A DNA stretch of 64,000 nucleotides from Pollutimonas sp. M17 (GTDB taxonomy: Bacteria > Pseudomonadota > Gammaproteobacteria > Burkholderiales > Burkholderiaceae_B). Shown piece after piece: positions 54,733 through 63,890 of this stretch. Location of the stretch: assembly GCF_025836975.1 (NCBI RefSeq), contig NZ_CP107548.1, positions 2,790,001-2,854,000 on the forward strand. Reading direction: 5' to 3'. Both the position numbers and the translations under genes were made by a program. Below the pieces are notes generated by a model that ran no database searches, was not told where the DNA came from, and worked only from the letters and a program-made list of their open reading frames with translations. The first letter of the stretch is position 1, and every line of letters starts with the position of its first letter.

Positions 54733-56520
54733 TCAGCGCGGACGCTTGCCCGCGGAAAAGTCCAGCATGGCCTCGCCGCTGGCGTCCAGGGATTTCTTGA
54801 TGGCGCTGTACTTTTCAAGCAGCGCCGACTTGTAGACCACCCCAAGCAGCCTGGGCTGTTCTTCGCGGCTTACCACCGGCAGGCGCTCGCCCCGGAACTG
54901 GATGAAGTAATCCTGCGCCTGGTCCAGCGTCATGTCGGGGTGCAGCGTCTTGACGAAATCCAGGCGCACGACCTCGCCCGCCCGCTTCTGCTGGATATCG
55001 CTCTCGCTCAACAATAAACTAGTCAGGTCCTGCTGGGCAATGACGCCCTGGTAAACATTGTTTACATCCACGACATACAGGTATTTGACCGGGTACTCCA
55101 GGAACTGCTGCAAGGCCTCCCGTACGGGCGCCTCCGTGGAAACCACCGTGTCGGCCGGCCGGACCAGGTCGCGGATCACCGTATGCCTCAACTGGTTGCG
55201 CAGCGCAATGTCCCGCTCGCGGACCGCCGTCACGTCGTACATGGCGACTTCGGCCACGGCCCGCGACACGAAATAGGCCACGACGCCGGCCAGCATCAGC
55301 GGCAGGACGATCTGGTAGCTCAGGGTCATCTCGAAGATCATCAGGATGGCCATCAGGGGCGCGCTGGTCGCAGCCCCCAGGAAGCTGCCCATGCCGACCA
55401 GCGTGTACATATAGACCTGGGCCTGCATGCCGGGCCAGAAATACGCCACCACCATGCCATACAGGGTGCCCAGGGCGGCGCCCACGAACAGGGCCGGCGT
55501 GAACACCCCGCCCACGGCGCCGGAGCCCGCCGTCAGCGCCGTGGCAACGACCTTGCACACCAGGAAAAGCACGACGGCCTGCCAGCCCCATGGCGCATGC
55601 AAAAGGGAATGCACCACGCTATAGCCGTTGCCCGCCACTTCGGGAATGGCGATCAGCAGCAGTCCCAGCAAAAGCCCGCCCAAGCCCAGCCGGGCGGGCA
55701 GCGGCAGCCCGGTCCGCTGGAACTGCCGCTTGGAATAATCCAGGAACTTCAGGAAAAGCGGCGCGCCGACTCCCGCGATCGCGCCCAGCAGTATGAAAGG
55801 CAATACCTCCGTGCCCGGAATCTGCGGCATGCCGGCCATGGCGTAGGTGGTCTGGTAATGCCCGGTCATGCGCATGACGATGTTGGCCGACGCGGCCGCA
55901 ACCAGCAGCGGCCCGAAACTTTGCATGCTCATGGTGCCGATGACGATCTCGGCCACGAACAGGGCGCCCGCTATCGGCGCCCCGTAAGCGGACGCCACGC
56001 CGGCCGCCGCGCCGCAGGCCACCAGCAGTCGCAGGCGCGCCGTCCCGAAATACGTGAAGCGGCCTATCGCCGAGGCGGCCAGCGAGGCCAGGTGCACCAT
56101 GGCGCCCTCGCGCCCGATGGAGCCGCCCGAGGCCACCGTGCACAGCGAGGACAGCGACCGCAACAGGCCCTGGCGTATGGACAGGCGCCCATCGCCGATG
56201 GCCACCGCTTCCATGTAGTCGGAATTGGCGCGAGCCTTGATCTTCTTCGACGCCCACAACAGGGCGCCGGCCGCGATGCCGCCGCACAGGGGGAACAGCA
56301 GGCGCCCGTACCAGGGCAGGCCGCGCATCACGCCGACGATGGAGCCGCTTTCGCCGGTCACGACGCGCTGTATGAAGTGCATGGCTTCATGGAAAGCGAT
56401 GGTGGCGAAGGCCCCCAGAATGCCGACCAGCACGGCCCAGCAGAGCATGGCGGGCAGGTCGGACAGCCATGAATAGCCGGCCAGGCGGCGGCGCACCGAC
56501 TGCACGGGATTACTGATCAT
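54733..56520 (-). CDS. clcB: ClC family chloride channel/antiporter ClcB-like, with CBS domains
   Basis: Membrane protein of 595 residues: the ClC core with SGGSIGREGAMVHLA (gating glutamate in GREG) and GAVGGVFTPALFVGA, then two C-terminal CBS domains (about residues 445-585). The first filter segment reads NSDYMEAV instead of GSGIP, which is the ClcB-type pattern. ATG 56520 has AGG 6 bases upstream; ATG 56526 lies directly after the AGG and is less likely. It diverges from the OmpR-type regulator gene. Confidence 0.9.
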   Translation of the reverse strand: MISNPVQSVRRRLAGYSWLSDLPAMLCWAVLVGILGAFATIAFHEAMHFIQRVVTGESGSIVGVMRGLPWYGRLLFPLCGGIAAGALLWASKKIKARANSDYMEAVAIGDGRLSIRQGLLRSLSSLCTVASGGSIGREGAMVHLASLAASAIGRFTYFGTARLRLLVACGAAAGVASAYGAPIAGALFVAEIVIGTMSMQSFGPLLVAAASANIVMRMTGHYQTTYAMAGMPQIPGTEVLPFILLGAIAGVGAPLFLKFLDYSKRQFQRTGLPLPARLGLGGLLLGLLLIAIPEVAGNGYSVVHSLLHAPWGWQAVVLFLVCKVVATALTAGSGAVGGVFTPALFVGAALGTLYGMVVAYFWPGMQAQVYMYTLVGMGSFLGAATSAPLMAILMIFEMTLSYQIVLPLMLAGVVAYFVSRAVAEVAMYDVTAVRERDIALRNQLRHTVIRDLVRPADTVVSTEAPVREALQQFLEYPVKYLYVVDVNNVYQGVIAQQDLTSLLLSESDIQQKRAGEVVRLDFVKTLHPDMTLDQAQDYFIQFRGERLPVVSREEQPRLLGVVYKSALLEKYSAIKKSLDASGEAMLDFSAGKRPR

Positions 56521-56627
56521 GCGCATCCTGTAGTGAGTATGTCGTGAATCATGGCGGGCCTCATACCTATTTCAATCCATTTCCAGGCGCTTGCCAGGCG
56601 CCGGGCCAAGCGGCAAACTGGCGACCT

Positions 56628-57329
56628 ATGGAAACCCCTCTTGTCAAAGTACTGGTTGTCGACGACGATCCCGCTCTGCGGCATCTGCTGGCCGACTATC
56701 TTAACCGCCACAACTACGACACCTTGCTGGCGCCCGACGCCAGCGACCTGGCGACGCGCATTCAGCGGTATTCGCCCGATCTGATCGTACTCGACCGCAT
56801 GATGCCTGACGGCGACGGCGCCGAGGCCTGTCGCCGCCTGCGCCAGCAAGGCGAAGACATTCCCGTTATTTTACTGACTGCGCGCGACGAGACCGTGGAC
56901 CGCGTCATAGGACTGGAAGCCGGGGCCGACGACTACCTGGGCAAGCCCTTCGACCCGCGCGAACTGCTGGCGCGCATCGAAGCCGTGCTGCGCCGCAAGA
57001 AAGGCGCTTCGGCGCTGAACAAAGACAAGCCGGTGGCATTCGGGCCGTTCGTGTTCAACCCCGTCACGCGGCAGCTTTCCAAAGACCAGGACATCATCCG
57101 GCTGACGGGCGGCGAAGTGAACCTGCTGGAAGCCCTGGTCAGCAACCCGGGCAAGCCGCTGTCCCGGGACCGGCTGCTGGCCATGGCGCGCGACGACGAC
57201 GAGGGCGAACGCAACGACCGCGCCATCGATATCGCCATATTGCGGCTGCGCCGCGCCATCGAGGACGACCCCAAGCAGCCGCGCTGGATACAAACCGTAT
57301 GGGGCGTGGGCTACCGGTTCTCGCCTTGA
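56628..57329 (+). CDS. OmpR-family response regulator
   Basis: Regulator of 233 residues: receiver domain with acidic pocket VVDDDP (Asp12, Asp13), phosphorylation site Asp56 (LDRMMPDGDG) and Lys106 (LGKPFDP), then a winged-helix DNA-binding domain (RDRLLAMARDDDEGERNDRAIDIAILRLRRAIE, around residues 180-215, and QTVWGVGYRF at the end). The start METPLV at 56628 fits the family; there is no clear Shine-Dalgarno. It is followed 14 bases later by its histidine kinase. Confidence 0.94.
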   Translation: METPLVKVLVVDDDPALRHLLADYLNRHNYDTLLAPDASDLATRIQRYSPDLIVLDRMMPDGDGAEACRRLRQQGEDIPVILLTARDETVDRVIGLEAGADDYLGKPFDPRELLARIEAVLRRKKGASALNKDKPVAFGPFVFNPVTRQLSKDQDIIRLTGGEVNLLEALVSNPGKPLSRDRLLAMARDDDEGERNDRAIDIAILRLRRAIEDDPKQPRWIQTVWGVGYRFSP

Positions 57330-57343
57330 GACTGAAAATTTCC

Positions 57344-58777
57344 ATGCTTCGTTCATTGCTGCCCCGTTCGCTGCGCGCGCGACTGCTGCTTTTCACGCTG
57401 GGCACCATCCTGCTGGTGCAGGCCGCCACCTTCGCCACGGTGTCCTATTACCGCAAGAAGTTCACCGAAGAAGTCGCCGTCGAGTTCACGGCGACGACGA
57501 TACGCACGCTGCGCGCCTCGCTGGCCGAGATCCCCGCCGAAGAACGCGCCGAGTTCGTGCGCAACGCTTCGCAGAACGAGTGGCGCTTGTGGTCGCGCAG
57601 CCTGCCTTCGGATGCCAGCCTGGAAGGCCGCGCCGCCGAGGCGCGTATGCGCCACGATCACCGGCATCCGCCTCCTCCGCCCCCCCCGGGCGATATACGC
57701 AACAATCTGCGGACCTTCGTCCAGGCCCTGAACAAGCGGCTGGACGATGGAACGCGCGTGGCCCTGTCACGGGGCCCGGAACCCCGGATTTATATTTCAC
57801 TCCTGTCGGAACCCGAAGTGGAGGACATGCGCTATAACCGCGAATGGCTGGTCATTCCGCTGGATCGCATCGCGCCGCCCGTGGCGACCCCGATGATACT
57901 GGTCTGGCTGACGGGGATGGGCTTCTTCCTGCTGTTCGCGGCGGCATTCTCATGGCACATCACACGGCCCCTGACGCGGCTTGCCAAGGCGGCCGACCAG
58001 CTGGCGGCGGGGCAGCCCCAGCGCGTCGTGCCATCCGGGCCCAGCGAAACCCGCATTCTTGGCGAACGCTTCAACGCCATGCTGGACACGCTGGCCGAAT
58101 CCAGCGCCGTCCAACGCACCCTGCTGGCCGGCCTTCCCCACGACCTGAAAGGGCCTTTATCGCGCATGTGGCTGCGCATCGAAATGGTCGACGACCCTAC
58201 CTTCCAGGAAGGCATGCGCAAGGATGTCCAGGACATGCAGCGCATGGTCAATCAGTTCATCGGTTTCGTGCGCGGCTCCGATCCCGGCTCCTACCAGTTC
58301 TCGCCGCTGGAGCTCGGCGCCTGGCTGGAGGAGCAGGTTTCCGCCTGGGAAAGCGCCGGCAGCCCGGTGAAGTTCGCGCAAACGAACCGGCGGCCCTTGA
58401 ACCTGAACGCCGATAAAGTCGCGCTGGGCCGATTGCTGGACAACCTGATCACCAATGCCCTGAACCACGCCGCGCCCCCCGTGGAGATCGCTCTGGATAC
58501 CGAGCCGGGCATGGCGGTCATTACCGTGGCAGACCATGGTCCGGGCATCAGCGCCGAACGGCGCGCCGAAGCCCTGCGGCCCTTCTCGCGGCTGGACGAT
58601 GCGCGCACCCGCACCGGTTCCGTGGGGCTGGGCCTGGCCCTGGCCGATGCCATCGCCCGCGCCCACGGAGGCAGCCTGGCACTGGACGAAGCCCAGGGAG
58701 GCGGCCTGGCCGTGCGCATCCGCCTGCCGCTGGAGCCGGCCGACGCCGAGGCGCCCGATCGGAAAGCGCCGGCTTAG
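57344..58777 (+). CDS. EnvZ-like sensor histidine kinase
   Basis: Protein of 477 residues: a transmembrane helix (about residues 13-33), a periplasmic domain, a second helix (182-204), HAMP (206-258), phosphoacceptor His266 in LLAGLPHDLKGPLSRM, then the ATP-binding region (DNLITNALNHA, VADHGPGIS, SVGLGLALADAIARAHGG). The periplasmic part contains HDHRH (104-108) followed by seven prolines, unusual and perhaps metal-binding. A TTG at 57326 is an alternative start overlapping the regulator stop. It is convergent with the cydB-like gene by 4 bases. Confidence 0.93.
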   Translation: MLRSLLPRSLRARLLLFTLGTILLVQAATFATVSYYRKKFTEEVAVEFTATTIRTLRASLAEIPAEERAEFVRNASQNEWRLWSRSLPSDASLEGRAAEARMRHDHRHPPPPPPPGDIRNNLRTFVQALNKRLDDGTRVALSRGPEPRIYISLLSEPEVEDMRYNREWLVIPLDRIAPPVATPMILVWLTGMGFFLLFAAAFSWHITRPLTRLAKAADQLAAGQPQRVVPSGPSETRILGERFNAMLDTLAESSAVQRTLLAGLPHDLKGPLSRMWLRIEMVDDPTFQEGMRKDVQDMQRMVNQFIGFVRGSDPGSYQFSPLELGAWLEEQVSAWESAGSPVKFAQTNRRPLNLNADKVALGRLLDNLITNALNHAAPPVEIALDTEPGMAVITVADHGPGISAERRAEALRPFSRLDDARTRTGSVGLGLALADAIARAHGGSLALDEAQGGGLAVRIRLPLEPADAEAPDRKAPA

Positions 58778-59823
58778 CCGTCGAACTCCGGCGGCGTGGG
58801 CGGTATGGACAGGCCGAACATGCGCCAGTACACCCATATGTTGAAGATCAGCGCGACCGGCAAGGCGATGATGGTGCCCGACAGGACCAGCCGCAATGAA
58901 TCGACCGACGCGGCGGCATCCCAGATGGTGATGTCGTCCAGCACCAGGTAGGGAAAAAAGCTGTACCCCAGGCCGCCCAGCACCGCCAGGAAAATCAGCA
59001 GCGTCATGGCAAAGGGCAGCGCCGTCGTCCGATAGCTGCTGTTGATCATGCGCTGCAGGCACATCTCGATGGAGACGAAGCAGATCAGCAGGAAGCCCCA
59101 CAAGGCCACCACCACGGGCCAATGCGGGCCGTCGCTCCATTTGAGAAAGACCCCCGCGTTGGCGAAGGCCAGCACCACCGACACGCCGACAGCCCCCGCC
59201 GCCGACCAGCGCACCGCGCGCCGGCCCCACATGACGGCGCGCGCGCGCAATTCACCGGCCACGCGCATGATGAGCCAGGCCGCGCCCAGCAGGCAGTAAG
59301 CGGCCACGGCGCATAAGCCGATGAACAGGGAGAACCACAGGTAGCCCGATTGAGTCTCGTACGACACCACCACCTGCGCCAGCAGAAAGCCATGCGCCAC
59401 CGCGGTCAGCAGGGAACCGAAGGCGAAACCCAGCAGCCAGCGGGACTGCAATTCCTGGGGAGCCCGCAAGCGCATCTCGAACGACACCGAACGCAGAAGG
59501 ACGCCCAGGGCCAGCACGCACAGCGGCAGATAGAGCTCGCCCATGACGCTGCCCCAGGCATTGGGAAAGGCGGCCACGAACAAGCCCAGGCCCAGGAACA
59601 GCCAGAACTCGTTGGCATCGCGCCAGGGGCTCAGCAGGGAGAGCATGCGCGGGCGCAGTTCCGCCGGCGCGAACAAGGCCAGGCACCCCACGCCGACGTC
59701 AAACCCATCGAGCACCGTGCCGGCGACGATGATGGCGAAGAACAGGCCCATGAAGACCAGGGGCATCCAGAAGGCAGGATCCTGGGCGCCCAGGCCGAGC
59801 GCGACCGCCAGTGAATCGATCAT
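58774..59823 (-). CDS. Cytochrome bd-type oxidase subunit II-like protein (CydB family)
   Basis: Membrane protein of 349 residues with about nine helices. VLDGFDVGVGCLALF (residues 38-52), WRDANEFWLFLGLGLFVAAFPNAWG and the C-terminal LDDITIWDAAASVDSL and IFNIWVYWRMFG follow CydB. The ATG at 59823 overlaps the stop of the CydA-like gene (ATGA). CydB itself carries no heme in E. coli, so its presence alone does not show oxidase activity; the partner is abnormal. Confidence 0.88.
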   Translation of the reverse strand: MIDSLAVALGLGAQDPAFWMPLVFMGLFFAIIVAGTVLDGFDVGVGCLALFAPAELRPRMLSLLSPWRDANEFWLFLGLGLFVAAFPNAWGSVMGELYLPLCVLALGVLLRSVSFEMRLRAPQELQSRWLLGFAFGSLLTAVAHGFLLAQVVVSYETQSGYLWFSLFIGLCAVAAYCLLGAAWLIMRVAGELRARAVMWGRRAVRWSAAGAVGVSVVLAFANAGVFLKWSDGPHWPVVVALWGFLLICFVSIEMCLQRMINSSYRTTALPFAMTLLIFLAVLGGLGYSFFPYLVLDDITIWDAAASVDSLRLVLSGTIIALPVALIFNIWVYWRMFGLSIPPTPPEFDG

Positions 59824-61160
59824 GCCCGCCCCCGTCTTCTGGCGATCGGCACGACCCCGTAGCGAGCAATATGCCGCAGCATCTGGAAGAATCCGGCCAG
59901 GAACAACAGATAGAAAACCATGTAGCCCACGTAGCCGCCCAGCACAACGTCGAAGGCCGTGTCGCCCGCTATCTCGCTGACCGTTACCGTGCCGTTGACC
60001 GCATAGGGGAAGGCCCCCAGCAGCACATAGGCCAGGCCGGCCAGCAGCATGATCCAGCCCGAGAACGTCATGCCCATGAGCACGTGCCGCCAGGCCACCG
60101 AAAAAGCGCCCGGATCGTAGTGGATGCGCCGTGCCCGCCAAAGGGTAAGCCAGGCGACCAGTGCCATGCACAGGCCCACGGCCACAGCCAGCCTGAAGGA
60201 CCAGAAGGTGAGCGCCACCGGCGGCGTCATGCCCGCGAACTGGTCCAGGCCGCGCAATCTGCCTTCGGCGTCCCGCCCCAGCCAGGCATCGCCGGCCCGG
60301 CGCCACAGCCAGGCCGCCCGATTCTCGGCGCTGGCCGCATCGGGCCAGGCGAACAGGACCAGATCGGGCGGTTCCCCGCTGCGCCAGTAAGCGGCGGTGG
60401 CCGCGGCCTTGGCCGGCTGGTATTGCGCCGTCATGCTGCCGGCTCCGGCCACCATGACGCCCTGCAGCAAGACGCCGGCCGCAACGATCCAGATGGCCGT
60501 CCTGAACACCAGCCGCCCGCTTTCATCTATGGGGCGGCGAAGGGTCTGCGCCGTGACGATGCCCAGCATGAGGAAACCGGTCGTCAGGGCGCTGGCCAGC
60601 ACGAACAGCCCCGCATACCAGGGCAGCGCGGGATTGAACAGCACGCCGGACCATGCCGTGACCTGATAGCGGTCGTCGAGCATGACCGCTCCGGCCGGCG
60701 TATGCATCCAGGAAAGCAGGACGATCAGCCAGAAGGACGACACGGCGACCCCCAGGGCCACCATGAAAACGATCAGGGCATGGGCTCTTTCGGACAAATG
60801 CCTTTGTCCGAAAAGCATGGCGCCCAGGAAACAGGACTTGAAGATAAAGGCGGAAAGTATGCCGGCAGCCAGCAAGGGCCCGGCGACATTGCCGATCTTG
60901 TCCATGAGCTTGGGCCAGAGGCTTCCGAACTGTATCAGCACGGGCAGGCTGGAAGCGAAGCTGAGGATGAAGGCCAGCGCGAAAACCCGCACCCAGAAGC
61001 GATAGGCCGCGATCCAGGCAGCATGATCCGGCCCGAACGAGCGCAGCTTGAAATACAGCAACACCCAGGCCAGGCCCAGCTCGATGACAAGAAACAGCAA
61101 CATGAACGCCAGGCTTGAAAAGAACTGGATCTGCGTCAGCCACAGTGTCGAGTAGGTCAT
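59820..61160 (-). CDS. Divergent CydA-like protein without the canonical heme ligands
   Basis: Membrane protein of 446 residues with about nine helices. Alignment by eye to E. coli CydA is good at several anchors (IQF...LGLAWVL; FWVRVF...QFG; WMHTPAGA; LFNPALP; FRLAVAVG), but the ligand positions differ: H19 is Met20, E99 is Ala99, E107 is not acidic, H186 is Leu185, M393 is Ala325, and GRQPW is GLAYV (375-379). Thus no site for hemes b558, b595 or d or for quinol is recognisable. It forms an operon with the CydB-like gene. Possibly a non-oxidase branch of the bd superfamily. Confidence 0.8.
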   Translation of the reverse strand: MTYSTLWLTQIQFFSSLAFMLLFLVIELGLAWVLLYFKLRSFGPDHAAWIAAYRFWVRVFALAFILSFASSLPVLIQFGSLWPKLMDKIGNVAGPLLAAGILSAFIFKSCFLGAMLFGQRHLSERAHALIVFMVALGVAVSSFWLIVLLSWMHTPAGAVMLDDRYQVTAWSGVLFNPALPWYAGLFVLASALTTGFLMLGIVTAQTLRRPIDESGRLVFRTAIWIVAAGVLLQGVMVAGAGSMTAQYQPAKAAATAAYWRSGEPPDLVLFAWPDAASAENRAAWLWRRAGDAWLGRDAEGRLRGLDQFAGMTPPVALTFWSFRLAVAVGLCMALVAWLTLWRARRIHYDPGAFSVAWRHVLMGMTFSGWIMLLAGLAYVLLGAFPYAVNGTVTVSEIAGDTAFDVVLGGYVGYMVFYLLFLAGFFQMLRHIARYGVVPIARRRGRA

Positions 61161-61170
61161 AATGAGCGCT

Positions 61171-61198
61171 AGTTTAGAGCCAGTTCGCGATTTGTAAA
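61171..61198 (-). promoter_or_regulatory. Promoter of the cydAB-like operon
   Basis: Minus strand -35 TTTACA (61193-61198), a 16-base spacer and -10 TAAACT (61171-61176). Transcription would start within a few bases of the CydA-like ATG at 61160; there is no Shine-Dalgarno, so the message may be leaderless. Confidence 0.55.
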
Positions 61199-61271
61199 CC
61201 CGATGGGCAAGCAAATAACGCTGAACGTGGCAAAATGCTTACTTCGCTCGACAATTCCCCGCTTATCCCGT

Positions 61272-63038
61272 ATGACCTCTGTACCCGCGACCGCTCCCGT
61301 CTCCAATTTCCTGCGCACCATCATCGATAACGACCTGGAGCAGGGCCGCTATGCGGACAAGCGCTGGGCGGGAAAACCCGGGCCGGCCTCCGTGCAGCAG
61401 CAGGGCGGCATCGACCCGGCGCGCATCCGCACCCGTTTCCCGCCCGAGCCCAATGGCTATCTGCACATCGGGCACGCCAAGAGCATCTGCCTGAACTTCG
61501 GCCTGGCGCGCGACTATCAGGGCGCATGCCACCTGCGTTTCGACGACACCAACCCTGAAAAAGAAGAAGACGAATATGTCCATGCCATCATCGACATGGT
61601 GAAATGGCTGGGCTTCGACTGGAATTACGGCGAAGAGCACAACGGCTACTTCGCCAGCGACTATTTCGGCTATATGTATCAGTTCGCCGAGGCGCTGGTG
61701 CAGGCCGGCCTGGCCTACGTCGACGAGCAAAGCGCGGATCAGATGCGGGCAACGCGCGGCACCCTGACCGAAAAAGGCACGAACTCGCCCTGGCGCGACC
61801 GGCCCGCCCAAGAATCCCTGGCCCTGCTGCGCGAAATGCGCGACGGCAAGCATCCGGACGGCAGCATGGCGCTGCGCGCCAAGATCGACATGGCCTCGCC
61901 CAATATCAATTTGCGCGATCCGGTGATGTACCGCATCCGCCACGTGGCCCACCACCGCACGGGCACGGACTGGTGCATTTACCCCATGTATTCCTGGGCG
62001 CACCCGGTCGAGGACGCGCTGGAAGGCATCACCCACAGCATCTGCACCCTGGAGTTCGAAGACCAGCGCCCCTTCTACGACTGGATACTGAACCAGCTGG
62101 CCGACCTGGGGCAACTGGCCCGTCCCCTGCCCCGGCAGCACGAATTCGCCCGCCTGCACCTCAGCTACGTCGTGACCAGCAAGCGCAAGCTGCTGGAACT
62201 GGTGCGCGAAGGCCATGTTAACGGCTGGGACGATCCGCGCATGCCCACCCTGGCGGGATTGCGCCGCCGCGGCTACACGCCCTCGTCGATACGGCTGTTC
62301 TGCGAGCGCCTGGGCGTGTCCAAGGCCGACTCCCGCATCGACTACAGCATCCTGGAGCAGGCCTTGCGCGACGACCTGGACCCCAAGGCCGAGCGCCTGG
62401 TGGCGGTGCTCGATCCCGTCAAGCTGGTCATCACCAATTACCCCGAAGGCCAGACCGAACTGTGCCATGCGCCGCGCAATCCCCATGACCCGGACGCCGG
62501 CATGCGCGAGTTCCCCTTTGCGCGGGAACTGTTGATCGAGCGCGACGATTTCCGCGAGGATCCGCCCAAGAAGTACTTCCGCCTCTTCCCGGGCAATACC
62601 GTGCGGCTCAAGTACGGCTACATCGTCCGCTGCACCGGCTGCGTCAAGGATGCGGACGGCAACGTCACCGAGGTCCATGCCGAATACCTGCCCGATACCA
62701 AAAGCGGCACACCCGGCGCGGACGCGGTCAAGGTCAAGGGCAATATCACCTGGGTCAGCGCGGCCCATGCCGTACCCGCCGAGGTCCGCCTCTACGACCG
62801 GCTGTTTTCCGATCCGCATCCCGACGCCGGCGACAAGAACTTCCTCGACGCGCTGAACCCCGCCTCCTGCACCACCGTGCAGGCCTGGCTGGAGCCCGGT
62901 GCCCAGGCCGCTCCCGAAACGCGCTGGCAGTTCGAGCGCCTGGGCTATTTCGTCGCCGACCGCGAGACATCCACCATCGAGAAGCCGGTCATCAATCGCG
63001 CCATCACGCTCAAGGACTCCTGGGCGCAGCAAAAATGA
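61272..63038 (+). CDS. glnS: Glutaminyl-tRNA synthetase
   Basis: Class I synthetase of 588 residues: the HIGH motif appears in FPPEPNGYLHIGHAKSI, LRFDDTNPEKEEDEYV follows, and the KMSKS counterpart is YVVTSKRKLL. The C-terminal half has the beta-barrel anticodon-binding domains. ATG 61272 (MTSVPATAPVSNFLRTII) gives the standard start; 23 upstream in-frame codons lie in the promoter region. It diverges from the cydAB-like operon. Confidence 0.97.
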   Translation: MTSVPATAPVSNFLRTIIDNDLEQGRYADKRWAGKPGPASVQQQGGIDPARIRTRFPPEPNGYLHIGHAKSICLNFGLARDYQGACHLRFDDTNPEKEEDEYVHAIIDMVKWLGFDWNYGEEHNGYFASDYFGYMYQFAEALVQAGLAYVDEQSADQMRATRGTLTEKGTNSPWRDRPAQESLALLREMRDGKHPDGSMALRAKIDMASPNINLRDPVMYRIRHVAHHRTGTDWCIYPMYSWAHPVEDALEGITHSICTLEFEDQRPFYDWILNQLADLGQLARPLPRQHEFARLHLSYVVTSKRKLLELVREGHVNGWDDPRMPTLAGLRRRGYTPSSIRLFCERLGVSKADSRIDYSILEQALRDDLDPKAERLVAVLDPVKLVITNYPEGQTELCHAPRNPHDPDAGMREFPFARELLIERDDFREDPPKKYFRLFPGNTVRLKYGYIVRCTGCVKDADGNVTEVHAEYLPDTKSGTPGADAVKVKGNITWVSAAHAVPAEVRLYDRLFSDPHPDAGDKNFLDALNPASCTTVQAWLEPGAQAAPETRWQFERLGYFVADRETSTIEKPVINRAITLKDSWAQQK

Positions 63039-63092
63039 ACAAGGGCAGGCGCCTCGCGCCGGATATGTAATTTTCTATTAGCGGACAATGAA

Positions 63093-63890
63093 GTGAGCGA
63101 CTCTTCTTCCGGCCGGAAAGGCCAGTTGGCACTGGATTTCAAAAGCGCCACGCTGTATGCCGTACGCGTCGTGCTGCACAGCCACGACGCCGCCGAGCTG
63201 TCGTCGGCGCTGGAACAGCGCATGAAGGACGCGGGCTCGTTCTTCGAGAACGAACCGGTGGTGATCGATGCGAATCAGATCGAACAGGCCATAGACTGGC
63301 CCGCCCTGCTGGACGCATTGCGGAGGCACAGCCTGCATCCGGTGGGCGTGGTGGCCGAGGGAGCCAACCTGAAGGCCGCCCAGGCGCAGGGACTGACCGC
63401 CGTGGACCTGGCCAACCCTGTTCCGCGTCCGGCCAGCACGCCCGCACCGGATCAGGAAGTGCCGGTCGTTGCGCCGCCCGCGGCCGGCGATGAAAAACCG
63501 GCCGGCGCCGCGCCGCCTCCCCAGGAGACGGCTCACGTCCCTTCCGACATCGCGCCCGCCGCCATGGTCATCAATCGCCCCCTGCGGTCGGGACAGCGCA
63601 TCTACGCCCGCAATACCGACCTGATCGTCATCGGCGTGGTCAGCCAGGGCGCCGAGGTGATCGCCGACGGCAACATCCATGTCTACGGCCCCTTGCGCGG
63701 CAAGGCCATGGCCGGCGCCCGGGGAGATGCCACGGCCCGCATCTTCACCACCCAGCTGGATCCCGAACTGCTGGCCATTGCCGGCGTGTACCGGGTCATC
63801 GAAACCCAGCTGGACAAAACCTTGCGCAATCAGCCCAGCATCGTGCACCTCGATGGCGACATCCTGCGCATGACCCCGCTGGGCCAATGA
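63093..63890 (+). CDS. minC: Septum site-determining protein MinC
   Basis: Cell-division inhibitor of 265 residues. The N-terminal domain ([40 protein letters not shown]) blocks FtsZ; a proline/alanine-rich linker of about 45 residues (around 110-155) leads to the C-terminal beta-helix ([41 protein letters not shown]-like repeats). The start is GTG 63093. minD should follow just beyond the window. Confidence 0.95.
   Translation: MSDSSSGRKGQLALDFKSATLYAVRVVLHSHDAAELSSALEQRMKDAGSFFENEPVVIDANQIEQAIDWPALLDALRRHSLHPVGVVAEGANLKAAQAQGLTAVDLANPVPRPASTPAPDQEVPVVAPPAAGDEKPAGAAPPPQETAHVPSDIAPAAMVINRPLRSGQRIYARNTDLIVIGVVSQGAEVIADGNIHVYGPLRGKAMAGARGDATARIFTTQLDPELLAIAGVYRVIETQLDKTLRNQPSIVHLDGDILRMTPLGQ

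Noticed and set aside
54733-56520. Missing GSGIP filter in the ClC protein as an anomaly
   Set aside because: The NSDYMEAV pattern is what ClcB-type family members carry, so it is a subfamily feature, not a defect.
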